DNA of 63,883 nt, taken from assembly GCF_014656075.1 (NCBI RefSeq), contig NZ_BNBS01000044.1, positions 1 to 63,883 of the forward strand. The letters are read 5' to 3'. Under the pieces are notes generated by a model. It was not told the DNA's origin, did no database searches, and worked only from the letters and a program-made list of their open reading frames with translations. The position numbers and the translations under genes are program-made. Positions within the stretch are counted from its first letter, which is position 1, and each line of letters begins with the position of its first letter. The stretch comes from Streptomyces hydrogenans. GTDB taxonomy: Bacteria > Actinomycetota > Actinomycetes > Streptomycetales > Streptomycetaceae. Shown in pieces: positions 16,741 through 24,700 of the stretch.

Positions 16741-17619
16741 TCACCCGAGGGCTCGGACGAGGTGCTGCCCGAAGAAGGCGGCGGCTTCCTCGCCCACCCT
16801 CGTACGGACGGCGGGGTCGGAAGGGGTCGGCAGGAAGAAGTCGTCGTGGCGGACGCGGGGGCCGGCGGAGCGGCCGGCCGCTCCGGGGATGTGCTCCAGG
16901 TACGGCCTGGTGTCCACCTCGTAGGGGTTGACCGTGTCCGCTCCACCCCAGCGGATCCCCACGGGCACGCGCACGGTGGCGAGGCTCGCGCGGGTGACGA
17001 GACCGCCGACGCCGGGAGCCACTTGGAAGACCGCCCGGACACGGGGGTCCGTGAAGTCGGCCTCCGCGCCCTCCAGTGCCTGCCGCAGCTGCTCCTCCAG
17101 CGGGTACTTCTTCCGCAGCGCCTCCAGCACGTCGGGGAACTCGGGAATCTCCGGCAGGGGAACCGCCCTCGTCAGCACCGCCCGGAGCAGCGCCGGATCG
17201 AGACGGACGCCGGCGAGCGCCACCGCCGTGTAGCCGCCCAGGGAGAATCCCGCCGCGCCGACCGGCCCGAGCGGCTCCTCGCGAGCGAGCACGTCGAGGA
17301 CGAAGGAAGCGTCGCGAGGCCGGTCCCACACGTGCAGAAAGCCCTCGGGCTCGTAGCCGTCGATGAAGTTGTTGCCGTGGTGGTCCAGGGCCACGACGCG
17401 GAACCCTGCCCGGCGCAGCGGCTCCACCAGCCACTCCATACGGCTGCCGGAGCCTCCGGTGCCGTGCGAGACGACGACCAGCGGAGCCCGTCCGGTCGAC
17501 AGGTGCTCCGGTTCCCACTGGTAGACGCGGACGGGGCGCGGACGCGACGGATCCCGCAGGTCGGGGCGGGACTCGTCGTGGAGGAGGCGTATCAGCGGCT
17601 GCTGCCCGGAGGTCGTCAT
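16741..17619 (-). CDS. Alpha/beta hydrolase (dienelactone hydrolase-like)
   Basis: A 292-residue cytoplasmic hydrolase. VYQWEPEHLS and PLVVVSHGTGGSGSRMEWL give the oxyanion HG motif, VVALDHHGNN follows, and the nucleophile elbow is AAGFSLGGYTAVALAG. Late RWGGADTVNPYEVDTRPYLEHI and VRHDDFF supply candidate acid and His residues. It belongs to the platelet-activating-factor-acetylhydrolase/dienelactone-hydrolase side of the fold. Substrate unknown. The ATG at 17619 is chosen over an upstream in-frame extension because the family match begins soon after it and AGG-rich sequence does not precede the longer start. Confidence 0.83.
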   Translation of the reverse strand: MTTSGQQPLIRLLHDESRPDLRDPSRPRPVRVYQWEPEHLSTGRAPLVVVSHGTGGSGSRMEWLVEPLRRAGFRVVALDHHGNNFIDGYEPEGFLHVWDRPRDASFVLDVLAREEPLGPVGAAGFSLGGYTAVALAGVRLDPALLRAVLTRAVPLPEIPEFPDVLEALRKKYPLEEQLRQALEGAEADFTDPRVRAVFQVAPGVGGLVTRASLATVRVPVGIRWGGADTVNPYEVDTRPYLEHIPGAAGRSAGPRVRHDDFFLPTPSDPAVRTRVGEEAAAFFGQHLVRALG

Positions 17620-17724
17620 GGCGACATCGTAGGTTCGAGCCGCGCGGAGGGATCGGGGTGGTCCTCGCGGCAAGGAGGGACCACGTACACGTCACCTGAT
17701 GCCCCCCGGACGCGTTGGACGGGC

Positions 17725-18129
17725 ATGAAGATCACCACCGCTCTGGCCGGCGTCGCGCTCGCGGCTCTGGCCCTCTCCGGCACCGCTGCCGCCGCCCCTT
17801 CGCCGTCCACGGACGGCCACCTCTGGCTCACCGTCACCCGCACCACCGCCGAAGGCACCTCCGCCACCGGGAACCTGTGGCTGGAGTGCCCCGGCCGGGA
17901 AGGCGACGCCGGTCATCCCCACCGCGCCTCCGCGTGCGCGGACCTGGCCACGGCGGGAGGAGACCTCGACGCCCTGCCGGGCCGTGAGACGGCCCTCTGC
18001 TCGAACGACGCCGTCCATGTCGTCGCGACCGCCCACGGCAGGTACGGCAGCCGCGCGGTCCACTGGGAGCACGCGTACGCGTCCGACTGCCATCTCACGC
18101 TCGCCACGGGCGAGATCTTCGACTTCTAG
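17725..18129 (+). CDS. SSI-family protease inhibitor with atypical reactive site
   Basis: A 134-residue precursor: signal peptide 1-24 ending TAAAA, then a Streptomyces subtilisin inhibitor-like domain (LWLTVTRT; ACADLATAGGDLDAL; YGSRAVHWEHAYASDC). The four Cys that form the two family disulfides are conserved. In classical SSI the reactive loop reads Cys-Pro-Met-Val-Tyr-Asp-Pro with Met as P1. Here it reads Cys92-Ser-Asn94-Asp-Ala-Val-His, putting Asn at P1 and Asp at P1' and losing the usual Tyr-Asp-Pro. Inhibition of subtilisin-type proteases is therefore doubtful; another target or a changed role is possible. Confidence 0.82.
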   Translation: MKITTALAGVALAALALSGTAAAAPSPSTDGHLWLTVTRTTAEGTSATGNLWLECPGREGDAGHPHRASACADLATAGGDLDALPGRETALCSNDAVHVVATAHGRYGSRAVHWEHAYASDCHLTLATGEIFDF

Positions 18130-18163
18130 CCCGTCCGGCGGGCGACCGACGAGGATCCTCGCC

Positions 18164-18733
18164 ATGACCCATGTGATCGAGCCCGCCCTCCCCGACGACG
18201 CCTCCCGGCTGGGGCCGTTGCTGTTGCGGGCCTGGCTGCAGACCTACCCCCACCGAGGGGCGGGGATCGACGAGGAGTGGATCCGTGAGCACCGCGGCTC
18301 GTCGGCCACGGCGGAGGGCATCGCCCGATGGCGCGACTTCATCGAGGCGGCCCTCCGGGATCCGGACCTGTTGTTCTGCCGGGTGGTCCGTTCGGAGGCG
18401 GAGGCGGAGGCCGGTGCGTCCGCGGAGACCGTGCGGGAGATCGTCGGGGTCCTGTGCGGGCGCCGTGGCGAGGAGGTCACCCTCGGGCCGATGTACCTGT
18501 TGAACCACGTCCGGGGGCGGGGACTCGGCGACCGTCTGATGGCCGAGTTCCTCGACTGGGCCGGCGGCGCGCGCATGCGGCTGTGGGTCACCGAGTACAA
18601 CGAGGGCGCGGTCCGTTTCTACCGACGCCACGGCTTCGAGACGACCGGCGACCGAGAGCTGTGGCAAGGAAGGCTGCCCAATGTGCGCATGACCCGCGAG
18701 GCCGCCTCCCCTGCCGGGGGCAGGGACGGTTGA
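18164..18733 (+). CDS. GNAT-family N-acetyltransferase
   Basis: A 189-residue GNAT protein. The core motifs are REIVGVLCGR, then VTLGPMYLLNHVRGRGLGDRLMAEFL, where VRGRGLGDRL is the acetyl-CoA pyrophosphate loop, and WVTEYNEGAVRFYRRHGFETTG, the usual motif B. The N-terminal half resembles the donor-substrate side of PhinothricinAT-like proteins. Substrate unknown. It lies 34 bases after the inhibitor gene in the same direction and may share its transcript. Confidence 0.85.
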   Translation: MTHVIEPALPDDASRLGPLLLRAWLQTYPHRGAGIDEEWIREHRGSSATAEGIARWRDFIEAALRDPDLLFCRVVRSEAEAEAGASAETVREIVGVLCGRRGEEVTLGPMYLLNHVRGRGLGDRLMAEFLDWAGGARMRLWVTEYNEGAVRFYRRHGFETTGDRELWQGRLPNVRMTREAASPAGGRDG

Positions 18734-18787
18734 GCCTCGCGGGACGTGTGGGCGGGGGCTGAGGGAGGCGCCTGGCGTTCGCGAAGG

Positions 18788-19339
18788 TCACGCGGGGCGG
18801 TCGTCGTCCTTGGGCCCCTGCTTGACGGACTCCGCGATCTGGTGTGCGGCTTGCGCGGGCGTGAGGTGGGTCGTGTCGACGACCTCGGCCTCGGCGTGCA
18901 GCCACGTGCGGGCCGCCTCGGCGTAGGGCTCCAGGTGGCGGAGCCGGAACGGCGAGTCGGGGCCGATCACGGTGTCGCCCGCGATGCGGCCGCGCAGGGT
19001 GTCCTGGTCCGCGTGGAGCACGAAGTGCCGGACCGGGACGGAGTGCCGGGCAAGACCCGAGCTGATCTCGCGCCAGTACTCCTCGACCAGGACGGTCATG
19101 GGCATCACCAGGATGCCGCCGGTGTAGTCGAGTACGCGCCGGGCGGTCTCGACCACGAGGGGCCGCCACGGCGGCCAGTGCTGGAAGTTGTCCGTGACGG
19201 GCAACCCCGGCGTGATGTCCATGAGCGTCTCGCCGACCTTCTCCGCGTCGAACACCCGGGAGTCCGGAATCAGCCGCTGCACGAGCGCGCTGGTCGTCGT
19301 CTTGCCCGCGCCGTGGGTGCCGTTGAGCCATACGATCAT
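18788..19339 (-). CDS. TmrB-like P-loop ATP-binding protein
   Basis: A 183-residue P-loop protein: MIVWLNGTHGAGKTTTSALVQ carries a Walker A at residues 7-15, followed by VFDAEKVGETLM and LVMPMTVLVEEYWREI, and a LID-like LRGRIAGD. The order matches the TmrB/ATP-binding group related to tunicamycin-resistance TmrB of Bacillus and to small-molecule kinases. Tunicamycin resistance is not implied by sequence alone. It is transcribed against the GNAT gene. ATG 19339 sits directly before the P-loop strand, so a longer N-terminus is unlikely. Confidence 0.82.
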   Translation of the reverse strand: MIVWLNGTHGAGKTTTSALVQRLIPDSRVFDAEKVGETLMDITPGLPVTDNFQHWPPWRPLVVETARRVLDYTGGILVMPMTVLVEEYWREISSGLARHSVPVRHFVLHADQDTLRGRIAGDTVIGPDSPFRLRHLEPYAEAARTWLHAEAEVVDTTHLTPAQAAHQIAESVKQGPKDDDRPA

Positions 19340-19496
19340 GACACCCGACGCTAGCGCGGTACGGCCCGCGGGAACAGACACGACGGAAGCGGGCCACCGA
19401 CCCACTCCGCGTGCGTCCACTCCGCGTGCGTCCCGCTCCGGGAACCGTTTCCACGCGTCCCCGCTCCGGCCGTGCGGTCACAGGCCCGAGCCCGGG

Positions 19497-20615
19497 TCAC
19501 AGACCGGGGATTCCGGCGCGCCTCGTGTGCAGCTCGGAGCGGACGAGTTCGAGGAGTCGGCCGCTCCAGTTGCGGCCGCTGCCAGCGTTCTCGCCCCAGT
19601 AGGCCGAGTTGACGTCGTCGTAGACCAGGATGGCGTCGTCCGTGGCCAGCAGGATCTCGGCCAGACGGGGGTGCTGGTCGTACTTGGCGCGCAGCAGGCT
19701 GGTCATGACGGCGGTGCGGAGGTGCTCCCAGCCCTCGCGGCGGGCCGCCGCGGCGGCGAGTCCGCGTGCGGTGGCGGCGGTGTCCGCTGCCGCGATCGCG
19801 TCGTGAACCTCCGGCCGGGTGACCGACAGGGCCCAGTAGGCGTGCGTGACGGAGGGGTACGGGATCCCGCCGATGGTGACGGGGGCCGGATAGTCGTCGC
19901 GCAGCGCGACGGGGCCGGGGTCGGCCACCGGCTCGTCCGGGCACAGGGGGAAGAGGTGGACCGTCGGGGTGTGCGGGGTCGCCGGCCCGTCGGTGGGAAT
20001 CCCCGCGTCGTGCTCCGCGAGGCGGCGGGCGCGCTCCTCGAAGTACGCGAGGGCCCGGTCGTAGCTCTCCTGTGAGACCGGCGGGTCCTGCGGCAGGTAG
20101 GTCCGGCCCCCGGGGCCCGCCACCAGGGTCCGCAGCGGCCAGTCCTTGCTGTCCATGTCGCCGAGGGCCCGGCGACGGCGCGAGGCCGGGATGGCGAGGA
20201 AGGCCGCGCGTGCCGCCGCACGGTTCTCCTCCGTCCGGTCCGCGAGGAAGGCGGAGACGGCGGCCATGCAGCGGCCGATCGAGTCGGGCCGCCGGTTCAA
20301 CCGGTCGATGGCGTCACGGACTTCCGCGACCAGCAGCTCGGGGGTGAGCCGGTTCCGCGGCTCACCGAACTTCCAGGTGGCCATGGCGTGCGCGGACGCC
20401 CCCGCGCCGTCCGGGAGGGTGGTGGCCACCCAGCCGGACCTGACCTTCTCCTCGAACTCCTCGACGGTGATCAGACCCCAGCAGTCGACGAGCCCGTCGG
20501 CGTAGATCAGGAGGTCGGTCAGGAAGTACCTGCCGTTGCGGATGAAGATGTGCCGCCACGTCCCGGGTATCCGGACGCCGTCCGCGGTGCGGTAGGTGAC
20601 GCGTCTGCCGATCAT
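19497..20615 (-). CDS. NADAR-domain protein with extra N-terminal module
   Basis: A 372-residue protein. The C-terminal about 155 residues match the NADAR/YbiA fold: YPSVTHAYWALSV, WEHLRTAVMTSLLRAKYDQHPRLAEILLAT, ILVYDDVNSAYWGEN and GRNWSGRLLELVR. NADAR enzymes cleave N-glycosidic bonds of ADP-ribose-linked metabolites, of riboflavin intermediates or of ADP-ribosylated guanine in DNA. The first about 80 residues form a separate module (GTWRHIFIRNGRYFLTDLLIYADGLVDCWGL), and a helical middle segment separates the two. The ATG at 20615 starts the recognisable module. No DarT-like toxin adjoins. Confidence 0.82.
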   Translation of the reverse strand: MIGRRVTYRTADGVRIPGTWRHIFIRNGRYFLTDLLIYADGLVDCWGLITVEEFEEKVRSGWVATTLPDGAGASAHAMATWKFGEPRNRLTPELLVAEVRDAIDRLNRRPDSIGRCMAAVSAFLADRTEENRAAARAAFLAIPASRRRRALGDMDSKDWPLRTLVAGPGGRTYLPQDPPVSQESYDRALAYFEERARRLAEHDAGIPTDGPATPHTPTVHLFPLCPDEPVADPGPVALRDDYPAPVTIGGIPYPSVTHAYWALSVTRPEVHDAIAAADTAATARGLAAAAARREGWEHLRTAVMTSLLRAKYDQHPRLAEILLATDDAILVYDDVNSAYWGENAGSGRNWSGRLLELVRSELHTRRAGIPGL

Positions 20616-20780
20616 CCGGTGATCGTAGTGGGCCGAGGGTGTGGCGCAGGCCCGGCCTCGGCGTCGGTCCCGACGGCCCTCGGCGCCGTTCGCTCCGGCC
20701 CTCGTCACCGCCCGCCTCGGCGCCCGCACGCGGTGGTCGGCGCGTGCCACGGGCCGGGGCGGGGGCGGATCCGCGGGTCG

Positions 20781-22067
20781 TCAGCGCGTCTCGCTTCCCG
20801 TGGGAACGACCGCCTTCGGCTGTCCGGCCGCGGGCAGCGGCACCGGGTTCGCGGCGGGCGTCGCCGCGCCGGCGGGTTCCGGCGCGGTGGTCACGCGGTG
20901 CGTGCGCGTCGGCAGGCCGAAGGTCGGGTGGGAGGTGGTCCACAGCGCCGTCCGGAGGATGCCCGCCTTGACGCGTGCGGCGTTCCGGCCGCCCATGAAC
21001 TTCGTGCGGGCCCGCGCCTCGCGATCGACCGGCTGCAGGATCCCGTCGCGCCGCCCGAGGCTGATGTGGTTGCCGACGTAGTCCAGACCGGTGTGCGCGA
21101 CCTGGCGACCGGTCAGGCGCGCGATGATCGCCGTCGTGGCCTGCCGGCCGGTGAAACCGGCGGAAGCGCAGGACATGGGCAGGGGGAGACCGTTGTCGGC
21201 GATCGCGCGGGCGCAGTCGCCGACGGCGTAGACGTTCGGGTGCGAGACCGAACGCATGGTGCGGTCGACGACGACGCGGCCGCCGTCCGCGACCTCCAGC
21301 CCGGCGGCGCCGGCGATCGGGGCGACCGCGAACCCGGCCGCCCACACGGTCGCGTCGGACGGCAGGACCGTGCCGTCCGCGCACCGCACCCCTGCGGCTT
21401 CGACCGCCTCGACCTCGGTGTGCTCGCGCACGGTGATGCCCAGCCGGTCGCAGGCGCCGCGCAGATGGGCGCGGGCCCCGTCCGAGAGCGGGGCGCCCAG
21501 CCGGCGCCGCGCGATCAGGGTCACCGAGAGACCGGGCCGTGCCTCGGCGATCTCGGTGGCGGTCTCGATGCCCGTCAGCCCGTCGCCGACGACGCACACG
21601 TTTCCGCCCGCACCTCCCGCCTCCAGACCGTCCAGCCGCTCACGCAGTCGCAAGGCGGAGGGCCGGGCCGCCACGTCGAAGGCGTGCTCGGCCGCGCCCG
21701 GCACGCCGTGGTCGGCGCCGTGACTTCCGAGCGCGTACACGAGCGTGTCGTAGTCGACCTGGCCGACGCCGTGGGCGTCCGTCACGTCGACGACCCGGCG
21801 CTCGGGGTCGAGGGCGGTGACCCGGGCCAGCCGCAGCCGGACCCCGGTGCCCGTGAAGACGTCGGCGAGCGGCGGGGCGTCGACGTCCTGGCCGGCCGCG
21901 AGCTGGTGCAGCCGCAGTCGCTGGACGAAGTCCGGCTCGGCGTTCACGACGGTGACCTCGGCGTCCTGGGAGGACAGCCGACGGGCCAGCGTCCCGGCGA
22001 CGTAGGCCCCGGCGTAGCCGGCGCCGAGGACGACGATGCGGTGCTTCATGACGCTCCTGTCGGACAT
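20781..22067 (-). CDS. NDH-2-like FAD-dependent pyridine nucleotide oxidoreductase
   Basis: A 428-residue flavoprotein of the type II NADH dehydrogenase group. The FAD site is IVVLGAGYAGAYVAGTLA near the start. A second Rossmann motif VCVVGDGLTGIETATEIAE binds NAD(P)H, and the late NVYAVGDCARAIADNGLPLPMSCASA is the second FAD motif. The last about 80 residues resemble the membrane-anchoring tail region but end in a Pro/Ala-rich low-complexity stretch. ATG 22067 has GGAGG 5 bases upstream; ATG 22049 has AGGAG 4 bases upstream and starts right before the FAD motif, so the start is uncertain. It is divergent from the tap-like gene. Confidence 0.85.
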   Translation of the reverse strand: MSDRSVMKHRIVVLGAGYAGAYVAGTLARRLSSQDAEVTVVNAEPDFVQRLRLHQLAAGQDVDAPPLADVFTGTGVRLRLARVTALDPERRVVDVTDAHGVGQVDYDTLVYALGSHGADHGVPGAAEHAFDVAARPSALRLRERLDGLEAGGAGGNVCVVGDGLTGIETATEIAEARPGLSVTLIARRRLGAPLSDGARAHLRGACDRLGITVREHTEVEAVEAAGVRCADGTVLPSDATVWAAGFAVAPIAGAAGLEVADGGRVVVDRTMRSVSHPNVYAVGDCARAIADNGLPLPMSCASAGFTGRQATTAIIARLTGRQVAHTGLDYVGNHISLGRRDGILQPVDREARARTKFMGGRNAARVKAGILRTALWTTSHPTFGLPTRTHRVTTAPEPAGAATPAANPVPLPAAGQPKAVVPTGSETR

Positions 22068-22239
22068 GGCTTCCTCCGCTGTCTCGTGTCTCGATGTGTC
22101 TCGTGCTTCGATGCGTTCGTCCTCAAGACACCGCGCCCCCGGCCGCTGTGACATGAGGTGACGCAGGTCACGATCGCCCCCGCCGTCGCCGCTGCTGCCG
22201 TGTCGGAGGGAAGGGGAAAGGGCGACACCTCTCCGATGC

Positions 22240-22274
22240 ATGCGAATTTCGCATCCCTGATGCTAATTTGGCAT
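22240..22274. promoter_or_regulatory. Twin operators and leaderless promoter of the tap-like gene
   Basis: ATGCGAATTTCGCAT (22240-22254) is a perfect 15-bp inverted repeat, and ATGCTAATTTGGCAT (22260-22274) is the same element with one unpaired arm position. The centres are 20 bp apart, two helical turns on one face. TAATTT (22264-22269) inside the second copy is a good -10, and the ATG at 22277 starts 7 bases after it with no ribosome site, so the message is probably leaderless. The encoded protein has its own Xre-type HTH, which suggests autoregulation. Confidence 0.75.
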
Positions 22275-22276
22275 GC

Positions 22277-23998
22277 ATGTTGGGTACGGAAGAGGTTCTG
22301 AGGCTGACCGTGGCGGCCCTCATGTCACGGGCGGGGGAGCGGCAGGGCGACCTGGCCGCCGCCATCGGGCTCTCCCAGGCGCAGGTGTCGCGCAAGCAGA
22401 GCGGCGCCGCGCACTGGTCCCTGGACGACGTCGACCTGCTCGCCGCTCACTACGGCCTGCCCGTCCTCGACCTGCTCGCCGGGCCGACTCACGCCGTGGG
22501 CGTCCTGCACGGTGCCGCCCCCCGGCTCCCGTCCGCGGCGCCCGCCCCGACCGGCCCCACCTCGGAGTCGACCCCCGAGCCGGTCGCCGCACCCGTCCCC
22601 GCACCCGTCCCCGCACCCGTCCCCGTGCCGGTCCCCGTGCCGGTCCCCGTGCCGGTCCCCGTGCCGGTCCCCGAGGCGGTTCCCGTGCCGGTTCCCGAGG
22701 ACGGCCCGGTAGGCGCGCTGCCCGCGCCGGGACTTCCCCTGGGGCCGTGCGTGCTGTGCGGGGAGACGGCCTTCGACGAGGTCGACGGCTTCCCCCAGCA
22801 CCTCAGCGCCGAGGCGTGCGCCGCCGCCGCGGCGGCTTCGGCCCCGTCCGCCCCTTCGCCCGCCCCGTCCGCCCCGGAACCGCCCTTGCCGGCGGACGAG
22901 CCCGGACCTGGACCCGTACCCGTACCCGACCCTGAATCCGAACTCGGACCCAAGCCCGAATCCGTACCGGTCGCCCCACCAACCCCACCAACTCCTCCGA
23001 CCCCGCCCGCCGCACCCGCGACGTCACCTCGACGCACCGCCCCCGCGTACGTCTCCGCCCTCCTCGTGGAGCAGATCACCGACCGCGTCCGGGAGGCCCT
23101 CACCGACCACGACGGTGACGCGGACGCCGCACAGGCCGCTCTGATCAAGTCGGCGATCCCGGACGTCATGGCCCTGTTCAAGGCGTCCCGCGCGAGCGGT
23201 CGTTACGAGCACTCCGACTTCCCTCCCACCGCCGACATCCTGCGGAAGAAGTCCCAGAAGGGCGCGGACGAGATCTGGGAGGGCCGCCCCAAGTGGCGCA
23301 ACCCGGCGGTCTTCGCGGCGGCCAAGCAGGGCACCCGGTTCGAAGTGACCGCCCTCGACATGAACGCCGCCTACCTGAGCGCCCTGAAGTGCTGGCTGCC
23401 CATCGGACAGCTCCGTGAGGACACCAGTGGCGTCCACGACCCGAAGCGGTCCGGCGTCCACCTGATCACCCCGGCGGACTGGGAGCAGCCCGACCTGCCC
23501 AACCCCCTGGGCAACCGCATCGAGCCGGGGCCGCTGTGGGTGACCGAGTCCACGCTGCGCCAGCTCCTCGCCTGCTCCCGCAACGGCCTCGCGGGTCCCC
23601 CCGTCCTCCACCGCTCCCTCGTCTCCGGCGCGTCCGAAGCCCTCCTGGAACGGCTCCGCCGCGCCCTCGCCGACGTCCGCAGGACGGCGCTGGCCGAAGG
23701 CGACACGCTCACCGTCGAGTACGTCAAGGCGATGTACGCGAAGTTCGTCTCCACCATCGGGGAGTCGAGCGCCAACCGTGAGATCCGCCGGCCGGACTGG
23801 ATGCACATCATCCGCGCGAAGGCGTTCGCGAACCTGTGGATGAAGGCCGAGAAGGCGCGGCTCGCCGGGCTGACGGTCGTGGAGATGTCCGGTACCGACG
23901 AACTCCACGTCATCGGCGACTGGCGCTCCGTCTTCAGCGAAGGCCGCGACCTCCATGAGGTCAAGGCGAAGAAGGTCTACACCCTCGGAGGCAAGTGA
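22277..23998 (+). CDS. Tap-like telomere-associated protein, HTH plus polymerase-like domain
   Basis: A 573-residue protein. An Xre-type HTH lies at about 9-70 (GERQGDLAAAIGLSQAQVSRKQSG). A Pro/Val repeat linker (about 104-141) and a Cys158-x2-Cys161...His...Cys zinc-knuckle-like motif follow, then a second low-complexity linker to about 255. The C-terminal domain has motifs that line up with the palm of protein-primed family B DNA polymerases: ALDMNAAYL with Asp361 (phi29: FDVNSLYP), MYAKFVS (phi29: LYGKFAS) and SGTDELHV with Asp541 (phi29: CDTDSIHL). The segment GVHLITPADWE...PNPLG is as I recall it in Streptomyces Tap. Tap binds telomeric overhangs and recruits the terminal protein Tpg. 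Gene order with the next gene supports this. Confidence 0.65.
   Translation: MLGTEEVLRLTVAALMSRAGERQGDLAAAIGLSQAQVSRKQSGAAHWSLDDVDLLAAHYGLPVLDLLAGPTHAVGVLHGAAPRLPSAAPAPTGPTSESTPEPVAAPVPAPVPAPVPVPVPVPVPVPVPVPVPEAVPVPVPEDGPVGALPAPGLPLGPCVLCGETAFDEVDGFPQHLSAEACAAAAAASAPSAPSPAPSAPEPPLPADEPGPGPVPVPDPESELGPKPESVPVAPPTPPTPPTPPAAPATSPRRTAPAYVSALLVEQITDRVREALTDHDGDADAAQAALIKSAIPDVMALFKASRASGRYEHSDFPPTADILRKKSQKGADEIWEGRPKWRNPAVFAAAKQGTRFEVTALDMNAAYLSALKCWLPIGQLREDTSGVHDPKRSGVHLITPADWEQPDLPNPLGNRIEPGPLWVTESTLRQLLACSRNGLAGPPVLHRSLVSGASEALLERLRRALADVRRTALAEGDTLTVEYVKAMYAKFVSTIGESSANREIRRPDWMHIIRAKAFANLWMKAEKARLAGLTVVEMSGTDELHVIGDWRSVFSEGRDLHEVKAKKVYTLGGK
22587..22699 (+). repeat. In-frame Pro/Val-coding tandem repeat
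   Basis: Inside the tap-like gene the 12-base unit GTGCCGGTCCCC and the variant GCACCCGTCCCC repeat about nine times in frame, coding for (PVPV)n. This gives an extended linker between the HTH and the rest of the protein. Copy number should be prone to slippage between strains. Confidence 0.8.
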
Positions 23999-24603
23999 TG
24001 AACGGATCCCCGGACCTGTGGGCCCGCTGGGGCAGCTTCGGCGCGTACGACGCCCGCGGCATGAAGGGCGGCGAGGCGCTCATCCTGGAGCTCAACCGCA
24101 TCGTCCACTCCTCCGGCATCGCCTCGCCCGTCACCTCCAGGCGCGGCCTCACCGCCCGACTGCGCTACCTCGACAGCGGCGCCGGCCGCGCGGCCCTCAA
24201 GGAGCAGGGCGTCACGCCGCGCACCATCCGCGCCTGGATGAGCAACAAGGGCAAGACCGCGCCGACTTCGGCGAGCCGGGAGAAGATCGATGCCGCCTAC
24301 TGGCACCGCCGCCGCGACAACCTCATCCGCTCGGGCTGGCTGACCCGCCACCTCGACAACGAGGGCCGCGGCAGCAGCATGGAGATCTACCCCGTCGACA
24401 CCGCCCGGACGGCCCCCGAACACGTCCGCCCGGGCATCAGCCAACGCACCGTCACCGTCCGCTACATCTGGGGCGACCTCGTCGACGCCTGGGCCCGCAA
24501 GGACGCCGTCACCGTCGACGAGATCTGGGACGACGTCATCACCGACCTCGACTCCGACTACAACGCCTACGCCTACGTCTCCGCCGTGGGCATCAGCGCC
24601 TGA
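23998..24603 (+). CDS. Tpg-like terminal protein candidate
   Basis: A 201-residue protein coupled to the tap-like gene by a TGATG overlap, with GGAGG upstream. Residues about 45-110 (RGLTARLRYLDSGAGRAAL, KEQGVTPRTIRAWMSNKGK, KIDAAYWHRRRDNL) follow the pattern of the HTH region in Streptomyces Tpg, from memory: YL...G.ALAE.LGVS.RTV.RY....RKP. The C-terminus is acidic and aromatic (VDEIWDDVITDLDSDYNAY), again as in Tpg. Tpg is covalently attached to the 5' ends of linear Streptomyces replicons and primes end patching. The match is to pattern, not to a strict motif; a plain DNA-binding partner of the tap-like protein is the alternative. Confidence 0.55.
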   Translation: MNGSPDLWARWGSFGAYDARGMKGGEALILELNRIVHSSGIASPVTSRRGLTARLRYLDSGAGRAALKEQGVTPRTIRAWMSNKGKTAPTSASREKIDAAYWHRRRDNLIRSGWLTRHLDNEGRGSSMEIYPVDTARTAPEHVRPGISQRTVTVRYIWGDLVDAWARKDAVTVDEIWDDVITDLDSDYNAYAYVSAVGISA

Positions 24604-24700
24604 CCCCGCCGCCCCCGCTCCCGCCCCCGGCTCCGCGCCGGTGTCGCCGGGGTGGCGGGGGCTCCCGTGGGCCCACCCCGACGACGACCAGGGCTCCTGA

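Noticed and set aside
18788..20615. Defence island made of the TmrB-like and NADAR genes
   Set aside because: No toxin, nuclease or ADP-ribosyltransferase gene adjoins, and the two genes have separate upstream regions; single accessory genes explain them better.
22587..22699. Possible CRISPR or satellite in the 22.6 kb region
   Set aside because: The repeats are in frame and code for the Pro/Val linker of the tap-like protein.
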